Positions 40,091-50,074 of a stretch of 64,000 nucleotides of DNA are shown in pieces. Source of the stretch: Conchocele bisecta. Its lineage: Eukaryota; Mollusca; Bivalvia; Lucinida; Thyasiridae. Position numbers and translations under genes: made by a program. The first letter of the stretch is position 1. Every line of letters begins with the position of its first letter. Under the pieces are notes generated by a model, which saw only the letters and a program-made list of their open reading frames with translations, was not told where the DNA came from and ran no database searches. The DNA lies in NCBI GenBank assembly GCA_029237695.1, contig CM055275.1:6563131-6627130 (forward strand), read 5' to 3'.

Positions 40091-41608
40091 AGTCGACAAT
40101 CAAAATGTACTTTGCACATGTACACACCATAATGATGTTACATATGAAGTATAACAGCTGCAGCTATTATACTTTAAAAGTGTTCAGACTTTATAGGAAA
40201 GAATGAACGGACGGACGTACGGGCGGACGGACGGACGGACACACATGACAAAAGCAATACACTCATGTTTCTTCAAAAAGTGGATATAATAACCAAGGCC
40301 TCTATTTGGCATGTAACCAGAGCCCTTAGTTGGCAGTTTACCATGGCCCCTATTCGGCTGATAAAAAGGGCATGGCGCCCCTATTTGGCGGGTTACCTGG
40401 GTGCCCCTATTTGGCGGGTTACATGGGTGCCCCTATATGGCACGTGAAGGGCCCCTATTTGGCGGGTTACATGGGTGCCCCTATATGGCGGGTTACATGG
40501 GTGCCCGTATATGGCATGTGAAGGGCCCCTATTTGGCGGGTTATCTGGGAGCCACTATATGGCAGATGAAGGGCCCCTATTTGTCGGGAATCTCTACAAA
40601 CCATACACATGATACAGAAGCGACATACCAAGTATGATGCCTGCGGCTATTACGGTTTCAAAAAGTTTCACAACTTTTAAGACAAAATTGCCAAAGTCTA
40701 ATTAAAAAAGGGGGAGGTAACCTATGAACCGGGGAAGGAATCGACAATCAAAATGTACTTGCACATGTACACACCATAAGGATGTTACATACGAAATATA
40801 ACAGCAGCAGCTATTATACATTAAACGAGTTCAGACTTACTAGAAAAGAATGAACGTACCGACGGACAATACTCACGTTTCTTCAAAAAGTGGATATAAT
40901 AACCAGGGCCTCTAGTTTGCATGTATATGTAACCAGAGGCCGTATTTCGCAGTAGTACCAGGGCCCCTATTTGGCGGGTAAAACGGGCTCCTATTTGGCG
41001 GGTTACCAGAGTGCCCCTATGTGGCGGGTGACGTTACCAACCCTACTGCAAAATGTTAGGCACTGACAGAAAAGTTACATTTTCAACCACAATGGCGACT
41101 ACAGGGATTATTGGATAAAGTAATTTAGCGAAACGATATTGTACGTCAGGTTATAGGCTAAGTGACATTGTGTACACACGTTAACATAGTGGGCTAAACT
41201 TGTGACAATGTTTGATTCTGGATTTGACAGACGGGTGCTTGAATTGAAGACGACATGCGGAGCTGGATAAGAACCGACAGACGTGATTCTGAACATGCAT
41301 GCTTGATCTGTGGGTACAATTCCAGATCATATCATGTATATTTTCATTTCACGTCTTGTCAAAGCAGCACGAATAAAAAAACTCCCAATATCCTACACGC
41401 TGTGTGGTGAAAATTAAAGTTCGTTCAGCGTCCGATTTGTAACTAAACAATCCAGGTAAGTTACCTAAATATGCCGGAGCATATCAATATATGTACATCA
41501 TATGGAAATTTCAATTGATGGATTTACATTTATTGGGCAGAGGCTGCATATGCAGCCTATGCTCTTTTCATGTAAATCCAATAATTGTTTACAAGAAAAC
41601 ATTGTTAA

Positions 41609-41853
41609 CCCTTAACCCGCTATCTTATTTATTTGTCGTCTGCTGTTTATTTTCTATTTTCCATTGTTATCATCAAAAACATTGTTTGACAGCACTTTAG
41701 AATAATTTACAACATGGTTTGACAGCACTTCAGAATCATTTCCATTGGAAATGATTCTGAAGTGCTGTCAACCCATGTTTTTATTATTGAGAAATAAGGC
41801 AAGTTAAAAAAAGCAACAATAGACGACAATTGTTGTGAGTAGCGGTCTAAGGG
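41609..41853. mobile_element. Family I piggyBac-type MITE, 245 bp, TTAA target duplication
   Basis: Flanked by TTAA (41605-41608 and 41854-41857). Ends CCCTTAACCCGCTATC and GTAGCGGTCTAAGGG. The central palindrome is AATCATTTCCATTGGAAATG. TTAA plus CCC ends is the piggyBac hallmark. There is no transposase. The left half contains a partial duplication of the hairpin arm. Confidence 0.85.
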
Positions 41854-42117
41854 TTAATGTGAAATTTCATAATTTTGAGAAATAAGGCGAGACAATAAAG
41901 CAACAGTAGACGACAATTGTTGTGAGTAGCGGTCTAAGGGTTAATGTGAAATTTCATAATTTTGAGAAATAAGGCGAGACAATAAAGCAAAAGTAGACGA
42001 CAATTGTTGTGAGTAGCGGTCTAAGGGTTAATGTGAAATTTCATAATTTTGAGAAATATGGCGAGACAATAAAGCAACAGTAGACGACAATTGTTGTGAA
42101 TAGCGGTCTAAGGGTTA
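41851..42117 (+). repeat. 87-bp tandem repeat, three units plus partial
   Basis: GGGTTAATG starts at 41851, 41938, 42025 and 42112, exactly 87 bp apart. Each unit contains the right end of family I and the first about 26 bp of the interrupted D element. The amplification therefore happened after the insertion. Confidence 0.9.
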
Positions 42118-42327
42118 ATGTGAAATTTCATAATTTTGCACTCCGGCTCAATGGTACATATAGGTCGCTTGTAATGTTATTTGTAAAAAAAAATGTGATT
42201 TGTAAAAAAATTCCTCTGCTTGCCAGGTACATGTACTAACAAATAACTACCGCTTGCAAAGTCGGTTTTAAATGTTGACTTGAACGTGATTTTCCATCGA
42301 TTGTTACTAAATTATTTTATTTAAATT

Positions 42328-43167
42328 AAAGGTGCATGCCCACTCAGTGGGCACAACATGTTCTTTATATCAGAGACATCATCTGATACATTTTTTGGCA
42401 AAATAAACATCCATTCACCATTACCCACGGATTGGCATTATTATACATTTCATATCATTATGTAAATTTCCACACTGATATCAGGTGCGATAACCGTGTT
42501 TCATTAAAATGTTAACGGACATTACTATTTATTGTCTGTATTTATTTTTTGATGTGCAATGATCATACTTTATAATATATTTTTTCAAGTGACACATTTA
42601 ATTAGCATAACAATTAAAAATTATCATAAATAGTAATGTCCGTTAACTTTTTAAGGAAACACGGTTATCGCCGCTGATAGCAGTTTGGAAATTTTTATCT
42701 GATATAAACGGAGAATAGTAGGTTATTGCCGTGAATGGGAAAAAATATCTGGCAAGGCTCCGGAAACGGGATGGGCGAGGCTCTGCCGAGCACATCCCGT
42801 GTCCGTGCCGCGCCAGATATTTCACGGTACTAACGGCACATTCACGGCACATTCACGGCACTAACCTACTATTCTATTTATCCCGTCAACACCTACAAAT
42901 GGCTGTAAAATGCAAATATATAACCCTCGCCACCGCACATATTCATACGCAGTGATTAGGTCGTATTGACAGGATATCAAAAATGCTTCACAGAACCGTG
43001 TTTCACGGCACATACGCACTGTGGTGACGGGATAAAATGTATAATAATGCCAATCAATACGTGAGGTAATGGTGAATGAATGTTTATTTTGCCGGAAAAT
43101 GCCTCAGATGATGTCTCTGATATAAAAAAAACATTTTATGCTTACTGAGTGGGCACGTACCTTTAAT
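42328..43167. mobile_element. Family E MITE interrupted by family B
   Basis: AAAGGTGCATGCCCACTCAG at the left and GTGGGCACGTACCTTTAA at the right. Part of the left interior is followed by an inverted right interior. The B element sits at the TCTGATATAAAATGTATA position of E. Confidence 0.75.
42709..43031. mobile_element. Family B full element with ATAAA duplication
   Basis: ATAAA at 42704-42708 and 43032-43036 brackets 323 bp holding B1 (AGAATAGTAGGTTATTGCCG hairpin) and B2 (TATCCCGTCAACACC...GGTGACGGG). Uninterrupted E copies have one ATAAA here. Confidence 0.8.
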
Positions 43168-43319
43168 ATAAATAAGACTTTGCTGAATTTCTGAGAGTAT
43201 TAAATGCCTATGATATCGAATATAATTACATGATTCTATTATAATTATTCAGTGCAATGATATTTGTAAAATAAATCATGAGGACAAATTTATGAAATAT
43301 AATCAGATACATAGTATTT

Positions 43320-43380
43320 TAAAGACACTCTTTTTATTAAATTTTCGACCAATTGGTCGAAAATTTAATAAAAAGAGTGA
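43320..43380. repeat. Hairpin with 28-bp arms (ACACTCTTTTTATTAAATTT)
   Basis: The arms meet at CGACCAATTGGTCG and are perfect for about 28 bp. The outer motif GTCACTCTTT also occurs at 10595-10640. Confidence 0.75.
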
Positions 43381-43589
43381 CATTAAAACGATGTGTATTA
43401 AATATGCTGGAAATACTGGAAATTACTATAATAGTATACTTAAAAAACCAGGAAGCCAGTTTTTCTGGTTTTTGCAGAATTGTTAAACATATTAATTGTA
43501 GTTTGCGAGAAGAAATAATAATAATTACCCGCTACAAAGTTAACACTCCTAGTCGATAAAATATCTCATAGTTCAAGTTCATTTACACA

Positions 43590-43815
43590 TGTTAAATTTA
43601 AGACACCCCGTGTGATATTGTACCTATTAACATGTGCGATCGTCCATGAAATATATTTATAGAAAGTGTGATATTTGTGATTTCGAATGATGACGATATG
43701 TTCATCAACTTGATATGTAATTTATTGAAAATATTGTAAGTTTTGTAAATGTTTTTCATAAGATATCGCACCCGTTCGTAGGTGCACAATCACACGACGT
43801 GCCTCATTTGGTTTA
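43590..43815. mobile_element. Family A divergent copy
   Basis: GAAAATATTGTAAGTTTTGT, GTTCGTAGGTGCACAATCAC and GACGTGCCTCATTTGG resemble family A right-arm blocks; the left arm is weak. Confidence 0.4.
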
Positions 43816-43879
43816 ATATTTAAAATGTCATGCCTGGAGTGGCAGCCTTTTATTGAAAGTTAAAGTTTACCGATGTCGA

Positions 43880-44150
43880 CGATAAGACCATAACATCACT
43901 TCGTGAATTTAGGGGTGAAAAGCGAAGTTTGACATGTCATGACATAACGGGCCTTATAAATGCATACTGGTGAATAAACCGTGGGTTGTTGCGTTTACGG
44001 GGGTGCAAAATCGAAGATAAGACCATAACATCACTTCGTGAATCTGCTATTTGGGGTGAAAAGCTAAGTTTGACATGGCATGACATAGCGGGCCTTATAC
44101 ATGCATACTGGGGAATCAACCATGGGTTGTTGCGTTTACGGGGGTGCAAA
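43880..44150 (+). repeat. 135-bp tandem duplication
   Basis: GATAAGACCATAACATCACT starts at 43881 and 44016. Both copies end with GGTTGTTGCGTTTACGGGGG. The second copy continues into the family N hairpin (44118-44265). Confidence 0.8.
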
Positions 44151-44265
44151 ATACATTTGGTTTGCTAAAAGTGCGTGGAGTCCGAAGGACTCCTCGCAAA
44201 CTTTAAACAGACCAAATGTATTGTGCACCCCAGTAAAAGCAACAGCCCATGGTTTTATTACTTAT
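44118..44265. repeat. Family N hairpin
   Basis: AACCATGGGTTGTTGCGTTT and AAAAGCAACAGCCCATGGTT arms; the inner stem CATTTGGTTTGC is paired after a GGAGTCCGAAGGACTCC loop hairpin. Relatives at 54590-54735 and a fragment at 58520-58560. Confidence 0.75.
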
Positions 44266-44359
44266 ATTTACAGTGCATTTTCTGTTAGTTTCAAAAATGT
44301 AAATAACAAAATATTGCGTTAAAATTAAGAATAATTATTATAATATTGTTTACGTCATT

Positions 44360-44575
44360 TTGTCGAAATTGCTGGAACAGCAACGTTGCCGGTCAATAAC
44401 GTGACGTTATTGACAAAGACGATGAACGTCATGTATTTTAATGACGTCAAACAAATGCTAACGGATCAACAACGTCGCGCGACGTCACTTGGGGCTAATG
44501 TAATGTACTGTGATATAAACGCGATATGTCGATTGGGAGTTTCCATTATGAATGTAAGGACAGTGTAAATATTTA
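44360..44575. repeat. Family O repeat
   Basis: AACGTTGCCGGTCAATAACG, TTAATGACGTCAAACAAATG, GATATAAACGCGATATGTCG and GTTTCCATTATGAATGTAAG recur at 54830-54910, 55265-55375 and 55440-55630. Confidence 0.6.
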
Positions 44576-44707
44576 TTGCACAAACTAGAATTTAACAATG
44601 TAATAACACGATGTAATAAAATTATAATACACCAGTGTAATAAATATCCAAATGAGGACAACACAGACAAGACGATATGTGGTCATTACAGCGCTTCAAC
44701 GTATTCA

Positions 44708-45124
44708 AGGTGTATGATCGCGTGGTACTAACAACAACAACAAGTACTGAAACTTCCAGAATCCATCTGATTCAAAGTACGTATTCTTTTATATTTTCCT
44801 TATTACGTAACGGATTTTGATGAAATATGGCGCATCAAACGCGTCTTGTTAAGCTGCATTTGGTGGTCTCTGTATATTCTCCCAAACTTATGTCGTTTTT
44901 GCGAAGAATCGATGTCCGTGTCTACCGACACGGAAATCGATTCTTTGCAAAAACGACACAATTCTATGCCGAACACCCTGGACAACCAAATGCAGCTCAT
45001 GAAGACGCGTTTGCTGCGCCATATTTCATCGAAATACGTTGCATGCTAAGGAAAATATCAAATAATACCTACTTTGGAGTGGGCGACGTTGTTGTTGTTG
45101 TAACCACGTGATCATACACCTTGT
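44708..45124. mobile_element. Family C MITE, full length
   Basis: CAAGGTGTATGATCGCGTGG to AACCACGTGATCATACACCT; left arm of GTACTGAAACTTCC type, right arm of GTGGGCGACGTTG type, centre GTCTACCGACACGGAAATCG. Confidence 0.85.
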
Positions 45125-45179
45125 GCAATACATATAATCTAACTTGTTTATTTAATTTATTTACCTCGTTGATTTATAT

Positions 45180-45222
45180 TATAAGAAACTCGGCAAAGCC
45201 TCGTTTCTTATGAAATTAATAT
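45180..45222. repeat. Hairpin ATAAGAAACTCGGCAAAGCC
   Basis: TATAAGAAACTCGGC pairs imperfectly with GCCTCGTTTCTTATG. A related stem (AAGAAACTCGAAACAGCCTC) is at 51318-51340. Confidence 0.5.
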
Positions 45223-45321
45223 CCCGTTAACTCATCACTCAAGTAAGATGCTATATGTATTGCATAAACTGTGCTTTCACAGTGTAATATTAATAACATG
45301 ATACACTAATGTAATACATGA

Positions 45322-45396
45322 AAACACATCTCGGTATTTCATTAGAATTGTCTCCTTGGAGACAATTCTAATGAAATACCAAGATGTGTCTTCATG
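45322..45396. repeat. Near-perfect 75-bp hairpin
   Basis: CACATCTCGGTATTTCATTA and TAATGAAATACCAAGATGTG arms meet at GTCTCCTTGGAGAC. Confidence 0.8.
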
Positions 45397-45469
45397 TAAC
45401 TATGTAAAGTTGATCGTCACAGAAAATATAGTTTAAAATGTATCAGATGATGTATCTGATATATAAAGA

Positions 45470-46015
45470 ACATGCTGTGCCTACTCAGTGGGCATGTACC
45501 TTTCAGTAAGCACAACATGTTCTTTATATGAAAGACATCATCTGAGACATGTTCTGGCCAAATAAACATTCATTCGCCATTACCCCACGTATTGATTGAC
45601 ATTATAATTTATACATTTTATATCAGGCGTAAATTTCTACACTTATATCAGGAGCGATAACCGTGTTTCCTTAAAATGTTAATGGACATTACTATGTATT
45701 ATATGTATTTATTTATTTATTCATCAGGTGACGCAATTAATTAGTATAAATAATTAAAACATGCCATGCCTCATTTTCATATTAAACTAGCTGATACCAC
45801 CGCGAGTCACTATCAGTGAAATAAATATTACTAAATTATTATATATCTGTATAGCGGGCACTCGTACTTTTAGAACTGGTGTAGTCGTGACACAATTATA
45901 CACTTATTTAATTCCTGAAATGAATGTTTATTTTGTCAGAAAATGTATCAGATGATGTCTCTGATATAAAGAACATTTGTGCCTACTGAGTGGGAATGCA
46001 CCTTTAACATCTGAG
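45470..46015. mobile_element. Family E copies, tandem remnant plus longer copy
   Basis: A solo right end (GTGGGCATGTACCTTT, 45489-45504) adjoins a longer E (CAACATGTTCTTTATATGAA...GTGGGAATGCACCTTTAA). Confidence 0.65.
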
Positions 46016-46044
46016 TAAGGTTGTCGTAGGCGGTAGTGTAGGGG

Positions 46045-46300
46045 TAGACATTCATATGCAATGGGAGATAGTAGTGAGTTCTCTTATCTTGCTTCCCACC
46101 AGATGGCGCCATTTCCCACAGGTCACGGAACTATCCCAGTCTCTGCAGTTCCAATACACACACGTGTAATTCATAGAATTTGTAGAGTATTAGCGAGTGA
46201 AATTATGGCCAGTAACACAGTTTCACATTGACCTGTGGCACGAGGCGCCATCTAACTAGGAACGACAACTCTCTACTATCGGCCATTGAAACAAGCCATG
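46045..46300. repeat. Foldback with GGCGCCATCT arms
   Basis: AGATAGTAGTGAGTTCTCTT and CAACTCTCTACTATC, and CAGATGGCGCC with GGCGCCATCT, are inverted around CACAGGTCA/TGACCTGTG. It sits just before another E-type end (GTGGGCATGTGTAC at 46310). Confidence 0.65.
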
Positions 46301-46381
46301 TGCCTACTGAGTGGGCATGTGTACATTTAAAACATTCAGTTGTGAATTGACGATGCAGGTACATGATATTAGTACATAGTT

Positions 46382-46637
46382 GTGGGTGGTAGGTGGGAGT
46401 ATGCGATGGGTAATTTAACGATCGGGGTTCATGTGGTGGGTATATATTTTCCTTCTATGCGCCCAGAAGTATATGTCGTGACCACCATTTGGACCGTCTC
46501 GACGAGACGGTTCAAATGAGTGGTCACAACATATACTTTCATTGGGAAATAATAAAAATAAAATATTTAATACATTTCATTCAGGTGGGTGGTAGGTAGG
46601 AGTATGCGATGAGTAATTTAACGATCGGGGTTCATCC
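46382..46637. repeat. Direct repeats around a family H hairpin
   Basis: GGGAGTATGCGATGGGTAAT at 46396 and AGGAGTATGCGATGAGTAAT at 46598 belong to a roughly 50-bp direct repeat. Between them lies the H hairpin 46455-46556 (ACCGTCTCGACGAGACGGTT). Confidence 0.7.
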
Positions 46638-46654
46638 TTACCGGAATCCCGACT

Positions 46655-46978
46655 GGAGACCAGTAGCCGATTTCACCAACATTGCAAAGTATACTTTTCT
46701 AGCAAAGTATACTTTGAGGGAGTAATCATTTATTTTCCCCGAAATGCATTATTTCATATAGAACTATAACCACTGCATATATTTGATGATTAAAAGTATG
46801 CAGAATTATTATACTGAATTTATTACATTACCACAGCCATTTTGGCTGTGATAATGTAATAAATTCAGTATAATAAAAATTAATAAATTTATCCTAAAAC
46901 TGAAAATGTCTCCCTCAAAGTATACTTTGATAGAAAAGTATACTTTGCAATGTTGGTGAAATAGGCTACTGGTTTGGC
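46655..46978. mobile_element. Family G foldback, about 324 bp
   Basis: GTAGCCGATTTCACCAACAT and ATGTTGGTGAAATAGGCTAC at the ends; the arms meet at CACAGCCATTTTGGCTGTG. Its left arm matches 11200-11352. Confidence 0.8.
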
Positions 46979-46979
46979 C

Positions 46980-47290
46980 CTCACATACGTGTTTAGCATT
47001 TTGTATGTGACAGTTGGATCTGGTTATACCCCTTATGTGAGTATTACGATTATTCGTAATCCTATCTTAAGGGAAGGGGCCAAGTGACTTTGGTGTGGTA
47101 TGGACCTGGCACCAGGTCAGGTTATTCTAATTTCAGGGCTGAACATATTTGTTCTCGATGTAAATATTCCGTTCTGATTTTGGGATTTTCCCCCCAATGC
47201 AGGTTAAAATGGGATCGAACCCGTTTGCCCGGCCTTACATGACCTTAGTTGTTGATATGCCGTTAAACACTAATAAACAAACAACTATTA
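46980..47290. mobile_element. Possible SINE with CCGTTAAACACTAATAAACA tail
   Basis: GGGATCGAACCCG at 47210 looks like a tRNA T-arm region, and the ending GTTGATATGCCGTTAAACAC plus AAACAAACAA is a tail I remember from mollusc SINE-like repeats. Weak. Confidence 0.3.
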
Positions 47291-47718
47291 CATAGACACA
47301 ATACACAGGAGTAATACATAAAAAGATATTATGTAGATGAGACTGATGGATTTCGTTATCTGCATACAGTCATTGTACATACGAGGGGCGTTTAGAAAAT
47401 ACCCGGAAAAGTCTCGCATCCATATGTACATTTATACACAATATTTATCTGACCATAAAACACATGTTTATATGTAGCATGTCAGTTTATATATATAAAT
47501 GATTCGATTAACATCACGTACGTATGTCCACATGACGTATTGATTAGCATAATGCACATTTGTATACATACATGCAGATGTAGACACCGTAGTATTTATT
47601 GCAACAATTATATGTTTGTGTGTGATCATACACCTTGACTATGTTTGGTTGTGTGACCTATATGTAAACCCTCAGAATTTCACACTTTTCATCATAGCTA
47701 CTCCACTAAATATTATTG

Positions 47719-47781
47719 TAACAGGTATGAGCTACAATATCGAATAGGCTATTCGAAATTGTAGCACATAGCTGTTACAAT
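47719..47781. repeat. Hairpin AACAGGTATGAGCTACAATA
   Basis: The arms close on TCGAATAGGCTATTCGA; directly adjoins family B at 47786. Confidence 0.7.
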
Positions 47782-47785
47782 ATAG

Positions 47786-48102
47786 AGAATAGTAGGTTAG
47801 TGCCGTGAATTGGAAAAATATCTAGCAAGGCTTAGGAAACGGGATGGGCGAGGCTCCGCCGCGCCAGATGTTTTTCCCATCCACGGCACTAACCTACTAT
47901 TCTATTTATCCCGTCAACACTACAAATAGCTTTAAAATGCAAAAAAAATAACCCCAGCCGCATCCTCGAAATTGAAGAATCGACTAGCATGACAACCACA
48001 CATATGCATACGCAGTGATTAGGTCGTATTGACAGGATATCAAAAATGTTTCAAGGCACCGTATTTCACGGCACATACGCACCGTGTTGACGGGATAAAA
48101 TA
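47786..48102. mobile_element. Family B full element (B1 + B2)
   Basis: AGAATAGTAGGTTAGTGCCG hairpin, then TATCCCGTCAACAC...GTGTTGACGGGATA. B2 contains an extra ATTGAAGAATCGACTAGCAT segment also seen at 52680. Confidence 0.75.
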
Positions 48103-48289
48103 TTTAGTGCAGTAGCTGTGATGAAAAGTATGAAATTGTGTAATTATGTAGGCACATTCATATGATATTGCAGAGCTGCAGATAAAATGCGTATTGGTGT
48201 ATTTTACGCACTTATTTAAGCAGAATACGCATTGATTATCAAAAGTGGGAGTACACAATACTCACAGCAATGTGAAAGGCGCATTGCTT

Positions 48290-48437
48290 TACAAATTTTC
48301 AACATGCTTTGACAGCACTTCAGAATCATTTCCATTGGAAATGATTCTGAAGTGCTGTCAAACCATGTTTTCATTAGGCAAGATATAAAAGCAACAGCAG
48401 ACGACAAGTGTTGTGCGTAGCGGTTTAAGGGTTAAAT
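48290..48437. mobile_element. Family I MITE, right part
   Basis: ACAGCACTTCAGAATCATTT palindrome, GCAACAGCAGACGACAAGTG and end AGCGGTTTAAGGGTTAA, again abutting TTAA. The left end is lost. Confidence 0.7.
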
Positions 48438-48439
48438 GC

Positions 48440-49728
48440 GATTGTTTTGTACATTTTGTTATTGCAGTTACGAAAGTCTTAGGGATATGAGGCAAACTGC
48501 CCAAAGGCATACAAATGCAATGGATGGAACAGTTGGTGGCGTGAGGGAGATTGTCAACGTAGGAAAATCAAAGAACTGAAAGTACTGACATATGTTATCT
48601 CCCCAAACACTGATCACTTTCGGAACTAGAGACTAAACGTTGCATATTTTCTCAATCATCATCCAGAGGCAAATGTACTGTGATTGTATAAACCCATTCC
48701 CATACATACATTAATTTTCTCTAGAATAAATTAATGTTTGAAACTCCCAGAAAAAAAGTGTACGAGACTGGCGGCTAACTGGTCACTGCTACCTCACTGT
48801 GAGAACTAAAGATAACAGCTGCTGTATTCATACGCATGAAATGTCTTGATAGACACAAACGCCATAGGATGAGTTGGGGCACTATTTTCTTGGTCGTACT
48901 CGCCGTTTAGGCGTAGCACGATTAATGGCTGCCCCCATAGAAATTTGAGTGACACAATATGCTATCTCAAGGGAGATAACAGATAAAAACGAAGTACCCG
49001 GAGAAAACCCACTTGTCAGATATGGTGATGTACTACACCAATGGATGAGCGAACATGAGCCTCAGTGGAGAGAATCTCGCTCGTTACCAATTGCACTAAC
49101 CGGACACACAGCTGTTATCATAACACTATTGTATAACAGTAAGATAATTTCTCACACATTAGTCGAACATGTGCTTGAGAAAACCTCCCAAAGATATTAA
49201 ATTGTAATTACACATAAAACATATATTTCCAAACCAATGTTTATGTTTTTAGATATTTGAATTAAGGTCACCGTTATCTTGAGTAGCCATTGTGTCACTT
49301 CATGATGTTGTATTGTATTTACCTCATGTTGTCATAGCTATGTGACCTGAGTGAATACACGAATAATAATAATAGCCCATATCTCTACTAGACAATCATG
49401 TGATGACCTATAACTGGGTCACGCTGTTAATTAGGCATGCATTGCATAGATAATATGGGTCATTGGTGAATTAATGACAGAGTTGGGTTATCGGTTGACA
49501 AGTGTCTATTTCACTTTTGACGGATTTGTATAACAATCCCTACGACCGTTGCGACCAATCAATGGAAATAAACTTTATATTCAACTAACATAATTTTTAA
49601 ATGCGGAATTTATTTTCACGAGAAGGTAGATCCGAGGGAAATAAATCAGTGTTTCGAAATGATGTAGATTTTGTTGAATAAATCATGTATTACATGCGGT
49701 ACTCTCTAGCAGTTGGCGATTTTGATTT
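48440..49728. other. Unique stretch without recognised gene
   Basis: An 83-codon plus-strand frame at 48949-49200 (MTQYAISREITDKNEVPGEN...) has a polar start and one hydrophobic segment. It has no recognisable family, and its upstream region lacks a splice or promoter signal. It contains a CCCGGAGAAAACCCACTTGT phrase that I associate with mollusc repeats. Confidence 0.35.
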
Positions 49729-49729
49729 A

Positions 49730-50068
49730 CAACAATTCTGCAAAAAACAGGCACCCACTTTTCCGACGTTTCGGCACAAGGCCTTTATCAAGGAATTAGT
49801 TTCTACTGAACGCTAAGTGGCATCCATTTTAGATTTCACAATGTTTATGTTTATTCATAACGTTTAGACGTTATGAATAAACATAAGCATTGTGAAATCT
49901 AAAATGGATACCACTTAGCGTTCAGTAGAATTAACGTTATGAATAAACATAAGCATTGTGAAATCTAAAATGGATGCCACTTAGCGTTCAGTAGAAACTA
50001 ATTCCTTGATAAAGGCATTGTGCGGAAACGTTGGAAAAGTAGGTTCCTGGTTTTTGTAGAATTGTTGA
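49730..50068. mobile_element. Family Q foldback, full copy with duplicated inner arm
   Basis: Ends CAATTCTGCAAAAAACAGGC and CTGGTTTTTGTAGAATTGTT. The motif CCGACGTTTCGGCACAAGGC is at the left and its degenerate inverse at the right. The inner right arm (AACGTTATGAATAAACATAA...) is repeated twice in tandem, about 65 bp each. It serves as the uninterrupted reference for 4155-4800. Confidence 0.75.
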
Positions 50069-50074
50069 ACATAA

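Larger units (their letters stand above)
36864..41044. mobile_element. 4.2-kb inverted-repeat element with a minisatellite core
   Basis: The left end GGGTTGGCAACGTTACCCGC is inverted at the right end (GTGACGTTACCAACCC). Inward, the arms both carry tandem TAACCCGCCAAATAGGGGC units, CCACTTTTTGAAGAAACATG, a GGAC/GTCC run, AGCTGCAGCTGTTATAC, TGTGTACATGTGCAAAGTAC and TTCCTTCCCCGGTTCATGGG. Matching arms extend over roughly 570 bp at least. The right side repeats part of the arm twice in direct order (40093-40330 and 40739-40935). No coding frame was recognised, so I infer a non-autonomous element or a local rearrangement. Confidence 0.7.
41505..42140. mobile_element. Family D element split by family I and a tandem amplification
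   Basis: The D left half (GAAATTTCAATTGATGGATT...GAAAACATTGTTAA) is interrupted at TTAA. The D right part (TTAATGTGAAATTTCATAAT) resumes after the insertion and the 87-bp repeats. Confidence 0.8.

Noticed and set aside
38050..40125. Long series of overlapping minus-strand frames repeating THTYTHRRTDIHVWCLYQAF-like text
   Set aside because: They come from the 77-bp minisatellite, which rotates frame each unit and happens to lack stops. No start context, splice sites or stable repeat-in-frame.
41851..42117. Regular 87-bp repeats, and 77-bp repeats at 38-40 kb, considered as CRISPR-like arrays
   Set aside because: There are no distinct spacers: the entire unit is repeated. The context is an animal genome with introns.
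44827..45111. 95-codon frame repeated in several family C copies (MAHQTRLVKLHLVVS...)
   Set aside because: The family is a palindrome without stops in this frame. Equivalent frames appear on both strands, and copies differ by indels that are not multiples of three.
47385..47425. GAGGGGCGTTTAGAAAATACCC considered as a mariner terminal repeat
   Set aside because: Only one end is visible; no inverted partner within about 1.5 kb and no transposase.
48949..49200. 83-codon plus-strand frame
   Set aside because: No recognisable family, no splice or promoter signals, and it contains a phrase that resembles dispersed mollusc repeats.
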